This document shows, in pieces, positions 46,295 to 56,497 of a DNA stretch of 64,000 bases. The stretch comes from Gambelia wislizenii. Taxonomy: Eukaryota; Chordata; Lepidosauria; Squamata; Crotaphytidae. The notes under the pieces were generated by a model. It did not search any database and was not told where the DNA came from. It saw only the letters and a list, made by a program, of their open reading frames with translations. Where the stretch lies: the NCBI GenBank assembly GCA_030847615.1, contig JAUMIR010000012.1:2349501-2413500 (forward strand), written 5' to 3'. The stretch's first letter is position 1. Every line of letters starts with the position of its first letter. The translations under genes and the position numbers were made by a program.

Positions 46295-46714
46295 TTTGTT
46301 CTTATGAGGAGAGACTTAGGGAGCTGGGTATGTTTAGCCTGGAAAAAAGACGGTTAAGAGGCGATATGATAGCCCTGTTTAAGTATTTGAAGGGGTGTCA
46401 CGTTGAGGATGGAGCAAGCTTGTTTTCTGCTGCTCCAGAGATTGGAACACGGAGCAATGGATGCAAGCTCCAGGAACAGAGATTCCACCTCAACATTAGG
46501 AGGAATTTTCTGACAGTAAGAGCTGTTCGGCAGTGGAACGCACTCCCTCGGAGCGTGGTGGGGTCTCCTTCCTTGGAGGTCTTTAAACAGAGGCTGGATG
46601 GCCATCTGTCGGGGATGCTTTGATCGTGATTTCCTGCGTGGCAGAATGGGGTTGGACTGGATGGCCCTTGTGGTCTCTTCCAACTCTGCAATTCTATGAT
46701 TCTATGATTCTATG
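46295..46714 (+). mobile_element. CR1 3' end, well preserved
   Basis: Encodes [40 protein letters not shown] and [20 protein letters not shown] without internal stop, then GGTTGGACTGGATGGCCCTT and three ATTCTATG-type units. Very similar to the copy at 5633; a young subfamily. Confidence 0.92.
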
Positions 46715-46778
46715 AATATGCAATGGTTATTTTAAAAAATGGCCAGCATTCAATATCACAGTTACAAATGTATAACCT

Positions 46779-46867
46779 AGGGCTTGTCTAAACGGTGAAA
46801 AAAATCCTAATGGAATTTGTATGGAATGCTTACCTGTCTTAATGCAAATGTGAATCAATGAGATTCA
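46779..46867 (+). mobile_element. hAT-like element end, truncated at the duplicated block
   Basis: TAGGGCTTGTCTAAACGGTG is the terminal motif; sequence stops where copy 2 of the duplicated block begins. Confidence 0.5.
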
Positions 46868-47077
46868 CATGGTCTTCATCTTCATCTTCAGGTATGGACC
46901 ACCATGCACCACTTTCATTCTCTCTCTCCCTTTCTCCCTCCTTCCTAATTAATTGTTCATCCAACTGCACATACACACACTCTCGTCTAAGTTCTGCATC
47001 AATTAGAATGACCAGAGGGACATTTCCAAAGTATTAAGCTTGGATGACAGCTGAGTGTACAATAGACAGACAGGCTG
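46868..47077 (+). repeat. Duplicated block, copy 2 (decoy 5' splice site)
   Basis: CATGGTCTTCATCTTCATCT, then TCAG and GTATGG, followed by the same intron sequence as copy 1 with about seven substitutions in 210 bp. An A run follows at 47105-47121. Confidence 0.95.
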
Positions 47078-47412
47078 TCTATGGGACATATTTGAAAGTA
47101 GGGGACAAAAAAAAAAAAAAAACCCTCTAAAAACCATGCTTGGGAAGCCTTTGCAGCGTTTCCAAAAATTTCTGAAAAGCTCCGACAGGGGTGTACATTC
47201 TAGCTTGTTAGGACAAACAATCGCATTGATTTGCTTTCCCGTATGAGCAGAAGCGCAAACCTGATTGGCCAAATAAACATGGCGGGCAGGACTTGCTCAG
47301 ACAGCGAGCATCTGGAACCAGCATGTCAGGGCTGGCCCTGAATCTAACATATCTTTGAATCTTTGAGATACTGACAAGAGCCTTCCTCTTTCTCTTCCTC
47401 CTACCTTTCCAG

Positions 47413-47530
47413 CATTCTCGGCATGCATCTTTTTGGGTGCAAGTTTGGCTTGAAAACGGATACTGGTGACACCATGCCAGATAGGAAGAACTTTGACACC
47501 TTGCTGTGGGCGATTGTCACGGTGTTTCAG
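47413..47530 (+). CDS. CACNA1H: CACNA1H exon: IIS5 end to domain II pore loop
   Basis: This 118-nt exon is preceded by TTTCCAG and followed by GTAAGG. It starts with C, completing Ser, then [20 protein letters not shown], then [19 protein letters not shown], ending in phase 0. It encodes the end of IIS5, the extracellular turret and the descending pore helix. The KTDTGDT turret is the Cav3.2-type sequence; as I recall it, Cav3.1 has a different turret at this place. The exon is short and was found by following the reading frame from FIFIFS on the upstream side and to QILTQEDW on the downstream side. Confidence 0.95.
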
Positions 47531-47762
47531 GTAAGGCCCCTAAAGTGACCACTTTATCATCAAAACAAAGGGGTGCTGGGTACCATCAGAAATTTGAATA
47601 CGGATGATTTATTTTCCCCTTTGTTGTGACACACCAGTTAAGGGATACTTTCCCCTTAAGCGGCTCAGTTGGCACCAACATTGCTACCATTCTGGCATCA
47701 AGTAAAAACATGGCCAGAATTCTACATGGGCTGCTTAGTTACATTTACATATGCATAATTAA

Positions 47763-48357
47763 GGGCTTGTCTATACGAGGCAATAAAATGTGGGTTGGTG
47801 CACAGTAACACCAATTTGCAGCAGCTTTCATTTGTCTCCATGGTTGTTGATTTTCAAGATTGCGGGCATGTTGAGCCATAAGCGTTTGTGGTTCAAATGG
47901 GCATGCCTACGAATCAAGATGGTGGATGCGAGTGAATTACTTGTGTTTTTATTATCACCAGTTGCTGCCGCCAAACAGGATTTTTTAAAAAAACAAATCC
48001 AAGGTGCGGAAGTATGATCTTCCACTTAAATAAACAAAAAAAGGTTGTTTCATCACATCAGTGCACAATTGCTACGGTAAAAGTCCAACGTAGTGGTTCC
48101 AGGCGCTTGCCTTGCCACCAAGCTCCACCCCTTGCGCACATCCAGCCAATCAGCTTTCAATTTCTGCTCTTATCAGCAAAGCACCGCCAAAACAGGAATG
48201 TGCATTTCCTTTGTAGTTTTAAAAAAAGTTGGTGTATTTGGATTTTTTCGAGCCCCCTCCTTCTGCATATGGTGAAATGATGGGTGTGGGATCCCATTTG
48301 GGAAAAATGTATTCTTCTCAAATTCTGTGAGGAGGATTTTCACCATCTAGACAAGCC
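47763..48357 (+). mobile_element. hAT-like nonautonomous element, complete, 595 bp
   Basis: Starts GGGCTTGTCTATACGAGG and ends CATCTAGACAAGCC. Internal markers are GGTTGGTGCACAGTAACACC, CGAATCAAGATGGTGGATGC and GTGAATTACTTGTG. Partial copies are at 13440, 38515, 46779 and 55159. It has no coding capacity. Class assignment rests on the end motif; I see no clear target duplication. Confidence 0.7.
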
Positions 48358-48379
48358 ATCATCTACTTTGTTGGCATCA

Positions 48380-48562
48380 ACCAGCTTGAGTACCCAGTTT
48401 GCTGGGGGCAATTAGCGAAGACGTTGTTAAAAACCACTTAGGGAGTGCTTGCACAATAAAGCGGTATAGAAATGTAAGTGCTATTGCTAACAATTTGCAA
48501 GCTGCTCTGAGAGCCTTGGTGGCTGGAGAGCGGGGTATAAATATTCTAAATAAATAAAGCAC
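48380..48562 (+). mobile_element. Composite SINE 3' parts
   Basis: GGGGGCAATTAGCGAAGACG, AAGCGGTATAGAAATGTAAG and TGCTATTGCTA match one Sauria SINE tail type, followed by TTGCAAGCTGCTCTGAGAGC and GGGGTATAAATATT of the other type seen at 2706. Confidence 0.65.
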
Positions 48563-48831
48563 CCCAAGAGAAGGAGGTCTGTTTTGTTGGTGATCAGGGT
48601 GCAGGTAGCTGATGCTCCCACCCGCTGCTCCCACCGAGGCTGCAACATGGAAGTGTGCTCTCTAGCTGAAGGATTTGGATATGTAGCTCCAGGTTATGCA
48701 TTTATTCGTGTGATACTGAATTCCAGCCATGGTTGTTTATAAAAGCCTTTGGTGATGCCGGGGAGAAGGGGGTGCCTTTATGTGGATCCACCCAGGGGCA
48801 TGGTTTTAAATCATTTTCCACTAGAAGTCAC

Positions 48832-49045
48832 CCACCTTATCCACGGGGATACATCCCTAGTTACCGCAAATACTTGAAACTGCGGGTAATAGCAAACCCC
48901 ATAGAGTCATGCTGGAGGACCTAAGAAATGCCTTTCTATGCATCTCCAGCATGACTCCATGGTAGCTTCCAGAAGTTACCATAGAGCCACTCTTGGGGAC
49001 ATAGGAAATGCCTAGAGAGGACACCCTATGCTCTATGGTAACTTC
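48832..49045. mobile_element. Tigger-like MITE family B, core-duplicated
   Basis: TTATCCACGGGGATACATCC, CATAGAGTCATGCTGGAGGA and a second core CATAGAGCCACTCTTGGGGA with CCTAGAGAGGACACC. Confidence 0.6.
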
Positions 49046-49145
49046 CAATAGATTCTTCACGTAGTGTGGATTTGGTCAATATATTTTAATGTGCTGCCAC
49101 ATGTACAACAGTCCCACATGCGCACCTCCACTTACATTGCTATCA

Positions 49146-49412
49146 GGGAGCCCTGGTGGCACAGTGGTTAAATGCCAGTCCTGCAAGTCACCACGTTGCA
49201 AGTTCGATTCCAGCGGGCTCCAAGGTTGACTCAGCCTTCCATCCTTTTGTAGGTCGGTAAAATGAGCACCCGGCCTGTCGAGCAATTAGCTAACACACAT
49301 TGGAAACGGCTTAATGCAGTGTAGATGTGTCAATTGCTATTGCTTAAAACAGTTTGTAGGCTGCTCTGATAGCCTTGTGGTTGAAAAGCAGGGTATAAAT
49401 AACTAATAAATA
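49146..49412 (+). mobile_element. Sauria-type SINE
   Basis: Head GAGCCCTGGTGGCACAGTGG, B box GTTCGATTCC, body CTCAGCCTTCCATCCTTTTG, tail GCAGGGTATAAATAACTAAT, then A-rich sequence. Confidence 0.88.
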
Positions 49413-50029
49413 AAAAATAAATAAAAAGTTGGATACAATCTTTGCACAACATCTACACACACAAAAAAAAACCACTGCCCATAGCGCAACTGATGCCTGC
49501 TTATGTCACTAACAAGGGTGCCAACCATTGTGTGAAACCAACAGCCATTGGAGGACAAAACTACTTTGAAAATCCTCTGGAATAAGAAACACGCAGTGGC
49601 TGTCCATATCAAGCCATCCTTGTCTAGATAAACAAGCGACAGAGATTAAATAATTGACTGCCGGGTAGAAATTGACTTCAGCGCCATGTAGTTCATGCCT
49701 CTGCCGCCTCATCTTAATAGAGGTGCTGGAGCAATTTCCCCAGCGCATCTTGTAGGGAAATAACTTCCGTACCAGGCGGGAGGACTGACTCGGATGTTTC
49801 CCTGGGAGGTTAATGGAAGCATGTTCCTACATGGAGCCCAAACTAGTTCTCTGCCATCGAGGGCATCTCGCTGTGTCCGCCCTGGTTATCAGCACTTCTC
49901 AACAATGTTGCCTTGGTTGAGGAAGGACTAATTGAGTTCAAGGTGCCCGGCTCTTGAAGCAAAATCCTTCTTTTTATTCTTAATCATGCTTTCTTCTGCA
50001 CACTAGGGGAAATTAGTATGGCGTAGGTC

Positions 50030-50180
50030 TTTTTGAGAGCCAGCATGGTGTAGTGGTTTGAATGTTGGGCTAGGACTCTGGCAGACCAGGGTTCAAATCC
50101 CTGCTCAGCCACAGAAACCCACTAGGTAACCTTGGGCAAATCACACTCTCTCAGCCACAGAGGAAGGCCATGACCTCTCT
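50030..50180 (+). mobile_element. tRNA-derived SINE, plus strand
   Basis: GAGAGCCAGCATGGTGTAGT, B box GGGTTCAAATCCC, then CACTAGGTAACCTTGGGCAA and CACACTCTCTCAGCC. It is the plus-strand version of the GAGGCTGAGAGAGTG repeats elsewhere. Confidence 0.8.
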
Positions 50181-50365
50181 CTCTGGCTTTTCTTCACAAA
50201 CGAAGATTCAGGAAGGACTCATCCCGCGTTTTCTGCAAGCATGCTGATGACTAAATAGGCCAATCTGAAATAAACAAGTCCGGTTGCAGAAAGCACGGCA
50301 GAAGGTCTCCTTGGATGATGTTTCCAGGTTGTGATTCTTTCTGCGTTGTCGTTTCCTTCTGAAAA
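50180..50365 (-). mobile_element. Unclassified LINE 3' fragment, minus strand
   Basis: CTTCACAAACGAAGATTCAG, GGAAGGACTCATCCCGCG and CGGTTGCAGAAAGCACGGCA; same 3' end as 53481. Sits within SINE sequence. Confidence 0.75.
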
Positions 50366-50369
50366 CCCT

Positions 50370-50832
50370 AGGAGAGACAGCATGGTACAGTGGAGCTTTC
50401 ATATCTGCCCATTTAATATCTGCAGAATCCAGCATCTGCAGATCATTGCTACATACTTAAAATGGAGGTGCCCATACCTAAAATGGGGGTCCCCATACTT
50501 AAAATGAGGGAACCCATACTTAAAATGGTGGCGCAGATACTTAAAATGGTGGCACCCATTGATTTATATAGGACTTCACTTTTCACAGTTTTTATTATCT
50601 GTGAGGTGTTCCTAAATCTCCGTGGATATGGAGGGCCCATTGTATAGCGGGTTGAGTGTTGGACTAGGAATCTGGGATTCAAATCTCTATCCAGCCCTGG
50701 AAACCCACTGGGTGACCTTGGTCAAGACTCACTCTTTCTCAGCCTCAGAAGAACGCAAGGGCAAACCTCCTCGAAAGAAATCTTGCCTAGAAAGCCCTAG
50801 GATAGGCGTGCCATAAGTCAGAGGGTACTTGA
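50370..50832 (+). mobile_element. SINE with Tigger-like MITE inserted in its tRNA head
   Basis: SINE head AGAGACAGCATGGTA is interrupted at 50388-50642 and resumes TAGCGGGTTGAGTGTTGGAC, CACTGGGTGACCTTGGTCAA. The insert starts CAGTGGAGCTTTCATATCTG, ends GGATATGGAGGGCCCATTG, and duplicates TA. It contains about five 21-bp units (CATACTTAAAATGGTGGCG-like; 50452-50560). Confidence 0.85.
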
Positions 50833-50835
50833 AGA

Positions 50836-51690
50836 GGAGAGGCAGCGTGGTATAGTGGTCTCTATGATGGACTAGGACTAATGACCTTGGTCAAATCACA
50901 TTCTCTCAGCCTCAGAAAATCCAATAATAGGTTCACCTTAGTGTTGTGTAAGTCTTGAAGGCACACAATAAAAACAACAAAAACAAAAACACTTTCCGCT
51001 GAGGCTGAGAGAGTGTGACTTGTCCAAGGTCACTCAGTGGGTTTCCATGTCTGCATGAGAATTTGAACCCTGGTCTCCTGGTGTCTTCATCCAACACTCA
51101 AACCACCACACCATGCTGCCTCAGATGCATGGTGACCCTCCACTTGGAATTTCTTCAGAAGATTGATTTTAGAGGAGCGGGGATTCGAGCCCTGGTCTCA
51201 AGGAGTCCTCATCCAACTAGGCCGGCTCCCAATTGTTAGGTATCTTCAAGTTGATTCTGACTAATGGGGATCCCCTCCTAGAGTTTTCTTGCCAAGATTT
51301 ATTATTCAGAGGGGGTTGACCTTTGCCTTCCTTTGAAGCTGAGAGAGTGCAGCTTATCCAAGGTCACCCAGTGCATTTCCATGGCTGAGTGGAGATTTGA
51401 AGCCTGGTCTCCTAGACTCCTAGTCCAACACCCAAGCCACTACACCACAATGGCTCCTTTATCAGTAATAGGATGGCAATTACTGTGTAGTTTGAGTGTT
51501 GGACTACAAACTCTGGAGACTAAGGTTCAAATCTCCGCTCGACTATGAAAACCCATGGGGTGACCTTGGGCAAGTCACACACTCTCAGCCCTCAGAAAAC
51601 CCTATGATGGGTTCACCTTAGGATTGCCAGAAGTCAGAAATGACTTGAAGGCACACAACAACAACCAACAACCACCAACAACCACTAATA
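50836..51690. mobile_element. Cluster of tRNA-derived SINEs in both orientations
   Basis: Plus-strand 50836-50985, minus-strand 50999-51118, 51125-51225 and 51228-51456, plus-strand 51483-51690. Each has the GAGGCTGAGAGAGTG or CTCTCAGCC core; the last ends GGCACACAACAACAACCAAC just before the exon at 51728. Confidence 0.75.
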
Positions 51691-51727
51691 ACATATATAA
51701 CCATTTCTCCCATGCTGTTCTGTGCAG

Positions 51728-51883
51728 ATCCTTACCCAAGAAGACTGGAACGTGGTCCTCTACAACGGCATGGCCTCCACCTCCTCCTGGGCTGCCCTCT
51801 ACTTCGTGGCCTTGATGACCTTTGGCAATTACGTGCTCTTCAACCTCCTGGTCGCCATCTTGGTGGAGGGTTTCCAAGCTGAG
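51728..51883 (+). CDS. CACNA1H: CACNA1H exon: domain II selectivity filter and IIS6
   Basis: This 156-nt, 52-codon exon is phase 0 at both ends, between TGTGCAG and GTAAGG. It encodes [20 protein letters not shown], then [20 protein letters not shown] and [12 protein letters not shown]. The Glu in TQEDW is the domain II filter residue (second E of EEDD). IIS6 is [28 protein letters not shown], forming part of the intracellular gate. FQAE begins the II-III linker. The exon sits immediately after a dense cluster of tRNA-derived SINEs (50030-51690); the last SINE's CAACAA-rich tail ends about 40 bp before the exon, so the acceptor region is hemmed in by retroposons. Confidence 0.95.
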
Positions 51884-52107
51884 GTAAGGGGACGAACCCA
51901 GGTCCAAACTGAACTGGATTTCCACTGTGTAAGTCAACAAAACTTTCCTCCTCATGGTCTTGGCCACCAATGCGGTTCTTCAACTGACCTTCTTCGCCAT
52001 ACTTAATTATTCATTTACAGGATGCGGAGGTGGGCAGAGAGCTTAGAAACTACAAGAACCACGGAAGCCTTTGTGGTAGGGTTGGGCAGCCACAGGAAAG
52101 TCAGAAT

Positions 52108-52310
52108 GAGGAGAGGTGTAGTGACCGAGAAGCCATCCACACTACACAGTTACTGTGATTCCACTTTAATTGCCATGGCTGCAGCCTATGGAATCCTAGT
52201 ACCTCCCTAAACTACAAATCCCAGGATTCCATAGTGCAGCCATGGCAATTAATGTGGAATCACAGTAACTGTGTAGTATGGATGGCTTCTCGGTCACTAC
52301 ACCTCTCCTC
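52108..52310. mobile_element. Near-perfect hairpin MITE, 203 bp
   Basis: Left arm GAGGAGAGGTGTAGTGACCG, AGAAGCCATCCACACTACAC and AGTTACTGTGATTCCAC; the right arm is the reverse complement with few changes, arms about 90 nt. The loop includes CCTAAACTACAAATCCC. A degraded relative follows at 52330-52470. Confidence 0.85.
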
Positions 52311-53480
52311 TATCTGAGAATGCTAAACCTCCCTCCCTAAACTGAGGCACTAAAGCTCTCTGAGTGAGAATTCTAAACATCCCTCCCTGAACTATAAATC
52401 CCAGGAGTGGCAGTTAAAGTGGAATCATAGCAATATAGCTGTGTAGTGTGGAAGGCTCCCAAGTTTCAAACATTCCAAAGTCACTTTTGGGAAACTAGCC
52501 ATCATGAAGAAGAAAGCCAAGCAAGTTGAAAGATCACGTTGTATGCCTTATGCTATATACAAGTGGTTAGGAATTCAGGAAAGCCAAACACACAAGGCAG
52601 GATTTCTTCCTACACCCAACTGGAGACCACAGTCTTTCTTTCTGAAGAAGACTCCCGAAGCCCAAATCCACCTGGTTCCCCAAATCAAATGCAACTAGGT
52701 GTGTTCAAGGTGGTGTCACTATAGAGAATTTGACTTCCGCACGGGCATCAAAACACCCCGTTCGCAGACACCCACCTGACTAAATCATCCGTGGACCGAT
52801 TGTATTCTCCATTTCTCAATCCAGAGAAGCTTTGACATTCAACCATGTTCCCTGCCTGTCTCCCTCTGGACAAATCCATTGCACAGTTTGGGTTTTAAGT
52901 GAGAATTATGTCCCCATTTCTGCCTCGGAAATGTAACGATCTCAATATCATCTTTTATCGAGAAGGGCTTTTATGAAGTCATTAGAGTATGGAAATGATT
53001 TTGAAAGCCTTACCTAAACTCAGCCTGCTTGAGTTAAGAATAATGACTCCGAAGGAGACTTTAATCACATCGGGGGGATATTAATTTTTTTTCCCCTTAT
53101 TGAGCTCTGAGAAGAACAGAGTTGGCGTTTTTTCCATTTCGGAATACTCGATTGGCATTAGCGGTAGAAAGATTCAAGCACAGAATGAGAAACAGCGTCC
53201 CTCTTCAACATACGAGTCCTCAAGAGGAGGTGGTCTGGGAGGAGGGAATGAGGTTTTCCATTATTATTTTCCTGAGCTCTTTTAGTTGCTCCGACAGATG
53301 AATGTGGAGAATGTAAATAGAGCAACCACCTCCCCCTGCCTTGCCTATTCCAAAAATTTGGGATCTTTCATGGAGAGCCATGTCAGACGGTATAAGCTGG
53401 ACAGTGGTCTGAGATGAGCCAGGAACAGGGCTGACCCAAGATACCTGGCTGCCTGAGGCAGAGTAGAAATGGGTATCTCC

Positions 53481-54115
53481 TCTCTGGCTTTTCTTCACAA
53501 ACGAAGATTCAGGAAGGACTCATCCCGTGCTTCCTGCAAGTGCGCTGATGACTAAAAACGCCAATCCGAGATAAACAAGTCCGGTTGCAGAAAGCACAGC
53601 AGAAGGTCTCCTTGGGTGATGTTTCTGGGTTGTAATTCTTCCTGCGTTGTCGTTTCTCTTCAAGACTTGTTTGGCGTGAGTTCTCAAATAAGGCTGCAGC
53701 ATTGTGCTTAGTGCGTCTCCATGCCTCCCGATGTGAGGCCAGGGTGGACCATTGTGGGTGGTCAATTTGGCCGAGCCTGAGATGTTGTTTCAGGGAGTCT
53801 TTGTATCGTTTTTTGGAGCGCCCCTCTTACGCTGACCCATGGCGAATTCACCGTAGAGTACTATTTTGGGGAGGCGATGGTCCTCCATCCTAGAAATGTG
53901 CCATGCCCAGCGCAGCTATGTTCTCAATATCATGGCCTCAGTGCTGGTGATCCCTGCTTGCTCAAGGACAGCAACGTTCGTCACATAGTCAGTCCAGCAT
54001 TCAAGGAGTTGTAAGTGGTGGCAATACGTGACCCATGTTTCAGACCCATAAAGGAGAATAGACAGTACAATAGCTCTATACACACTGATTATTGTGCCTT
54101 GCCTCAGGTGTTTAT
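53481..54115 (-). mobile_element. Unclassified LINE fragment, longest copy
   Basis: On the minus strand it reads SILLYGSETWVTY-like sequence, ITSTEAMILRT, HISRMEDHRLPKIVLYGEFA and LGQIDHPQWSTLASHREAWR. The YGSETW-type motif is common just after the reverse transcriptase core of LINEs. Frameshifts are present. A scrap of the same family is at 9690-9720. Confidence 0.8.
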
Positions 54116-54445
54116 AGTGACAGTAATAAGTTAAAATGGTTTACCCCCCTTAAAATTACATATATTTACATATTTAAAAATAATTGGCTAATTCACCATT
54201 AATATAAAATACTACCCTAAGACTTTAAACTATAACATCAAACATAAAAACATAAGCATAAAACAAAAAACATAAAAAGAGGGTGAAGCATCCATTAAAA
54301 TGGTCTGTTCTATTCAGGGAAGGCCTGCTGGAAGAGATCCATTTTGATGGCTTTTTTTGAAATTCTCCAAGCTGGTTGCTTGACGGGTCTCTTCCGGCAA
54401 GGCATTCCATAGTCTGGGAGCTGCAACAGAAAAAGATCCCAATAT
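54115..54445 (-). mobile_element. L2-like LINE 3' end, minus strand
   Basis: Minus-strand frame GSFSVAAPRLWNALPEETRQ, then ATSLENFKKSHQNGSLPAGL, the L2-type ORF2 C-terminus. Confidence 0.7.
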
Positions 54446-54729
54446 TTTAATAAAATAAATAAAATTAACCCAATGGATTTGGTGTGAATGAAATTTCCAC
54501 CCTGAAGTCCCAAAATAGAAAGTCAAAAATCACCCAGAAACTCTTGCAATCTTGCTTAATGGGGATGAAAAAAATTTAAATTCTTCCTTCCTGCAGGTAG
54601 GGATGGCATAGAGGAAGAATTACCTCCCAAGTCAGGAGGCATGCTTCCATGGGTAGGTCGAGGGTCCCAGCTCTTTGCCTTGGCTTCTGTCCTCCTCCTC
54701 ATCCTTGGGTTCCTTTTTTCCCCCATTTT

Positions 54730-55080
54730 CAGATAATAATTGCAATTGCGCTGATAGAATCAGCCGTGGTGGCAGCCGCCGCCGCCGCCGCTCACCAGCA
54801 TGAGAGTGTGTTTTCTACAGAAAGCTTCAATTAGAGCTCCTTTGAAGAGCGATGGTTTTGCTTGAGGAAATTCTATGTGTTTAACTTGGGCTGATTGAAT
54901 TAAAAATGGCAGCAACTGCTGCTGAAGAGGAACTCCGTTAAGCTTTGCTCAAAGCAGAAGGCTAATTGACTTAAACTGCGGCAATGACAGACGCTCTTTG
55001 CCTCTAAAAAGGAGGCCTCCACACCATCCCTAAGTGGCGCTTTTCCCTGAATTGACTTAATTTCACCCTTTGCACGGCAG
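54730..55080. other. Repeat-free, structured non-coding segment
   Basis: Unique-looking sequence with a GCC run (54775-54791), ATAATAATTGCAATTGCGCT, and AATTAAAAATGGCAGCAACT. Texture (many TAATT/ATTGA words, no mobile-element match) resembles conserved vertebrate non-coding elements. Conservation cannot be judged from one genome. Confidence 0.3.
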
Positions 55081-55158
55081 CTCTGATCTCTCCCCATCCT
55101 CTGTCTCCAAGGCAGTTGACTTTCCACATGCCCTTGTGGTTGTCCCAGGCAGAATCCT

Positions 55159-55490
55159 TGGGCCTGTCTATATGAGCTCTCCCCCACACACAGTAATGGC
55201 ATTTTGCAGCAGCTGTGACTCATCTTAATGGGTTTTTTGCCCCCAAAAGCTTTGAATGCCCACCAGTCAAGATGGTGGCCACAAGTGAATTACTCACGTT
55301 TTTACCTACCGTAATCTGCTGCCACCGAACTTTTTTTTTTTTTAACTATTTCAACTGTGCATTGGAGAGCTATTTTGCCTTTCCAAAAAAAGGAGAGAGA
55401 AAAACAACACCCCATTCACTTGCTAAGGTAAAAAAATCAACACAGTGGCTCCGGGTGCTTGCCTTGTTAACAAACCCCGCCACATTCCCA
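55159..55490 (+). mobile_element. hAT-like element (CTTGTCTA ends), 3' part missing
   Basis: GGGCCTGTCTATATGAGCTC, CAGTCAAGATGGTGGCCACA and GTGAATTACTCACGTTTTTA; joined to a minus-strand CR1 at about 55494. Confidence 0.6.
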
Positions 55491-55493
55491 GGC

Positions 55494-55862
55494 AGCAGAG
55501 TATTCCACTGCCAAACAGCTCTTACCATCAGGAAGTTCTTCCTAATGTTTAGGTGGAATCTCTTCTCCTGGAGTTTGAACCCATTGCTCCATGTCCGAGT
55601 CTCCGGAGCAGCAGAAAACAAGCTTGCTCCATCCTCATTATGACATCCCTTCTAATATTTGAACTTGGCTATAATTTCCCCTCTCAACCTTCTCTTCTCC
55701 AGACTAAACATACCCAGCTCCCAAGCCACTCCTCATAGGGCATCATGGCTTCCAGACCCCCCCCCCATCATTTTGGTCACCCTCCTCTGGACATGTTCCA
55801 GGTTCTCAATATCCTTCCTGAAATGTGGTGCCCAGAAATGGACACAGTATTCCAGGTGAGGC
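55494..55862 (-). mobile_element. CR1 LINE fragment, minus strand
   Basis: Minus-strand frame MFSAAPETRTWSNGFKLQEK, RFHLNIRKNFLMVRAVWQWN. Confidence 0.88.
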
Positions 55863-56457
55863 GTGGAGGCCTCTTATTCATAGGGTCACCGCAAGTAGAA
55901 GTCAGCATGGCTTCCCAGCACCCATGGTGTACACATCATTGGTCTCCACTGAATGGAAGTGATTGGAATGACACTTCTGGTTCCCAAAAATGGCAGCACT
56001 GCAAGTCACATCTGGCCATTCAACCTCCTGCACATGTCCATCCTTGATGTAAATGAAGTCACAATAAGGAAGCAGTATGGACTTCAGGCAGAGAGATGAT
56101 TGTTTGTTAGAGCTACCAAGCAAAGCTAGAATTGAGCCGGGCTTTAATCCAGACTTACACCCCCACATCCCCATCCCTGACCAGTGCATTGTGCCTCTGA
56201 CCACTGGAACCTGCTGTGCCTTGGAATACATGTCAGACATGATTTGGGACCCAATGTGCTGAAGAAATTCATCTGAAATCTGCTCCTGACGTCAACTGTG
56301 TTCAAACTGGAGATGACCACGATGGGAGCAGAGGTTCGGTGGACACACATTTATTTGGGAAATTGGCCCAGAATTTTCTGGGAACAAAATTGCTCCTCTC
56401 TGTCACTTGCAGCTTCATTTACAATTCTTGAATGGCTAGCATCTCCCAAAATCACAA

Positions 56458-56497
56458 ATATTATTATTATTATTATTATTAATAATAATAATAATAG
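56458..56497. repeat. ATT/AAT palindromic microsatellite
   Basis: ATT units switch to AAT units, giving a perfect self-complementary run. Confidence 0.9.

Larger units (their letters stand above)
47531..51727 (+). other. CACNA1H: Intron of 4.2 kb before the domain II filter exon
   Basis: GT-AG intron. It holds a hAT-like element (47763-48357), a composite SINE piece (about 48380-48562), a Tigger-like MITE (about 48832-49045), a Sauria-type SINE (49146-49412) and a dense SINE cluster (50030-51690). Between 49430 and 50030 I recognise no repeat; part of it (49900-49990) is unique-looking AT-rich sequence. Confidence 0.8.

Noticed and set aside
46261..46623. 120-codon open frame as a gene in the domain II intron
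   Set aside because: It is a young CR1 tail; near-identical copies lie at 5633 and elsewhere.
54649..54834. Open frame with an alanine run after TTTTCAG that looks like an exon
   Set aside because: The frame after the putative acceptor encodes IIIAIALIESAVVAAAAAAA and stops soon after. It does not fit between FQAE and GDANRS, which are adjacent in the protein family, and no donor in a suitable phase is evident.
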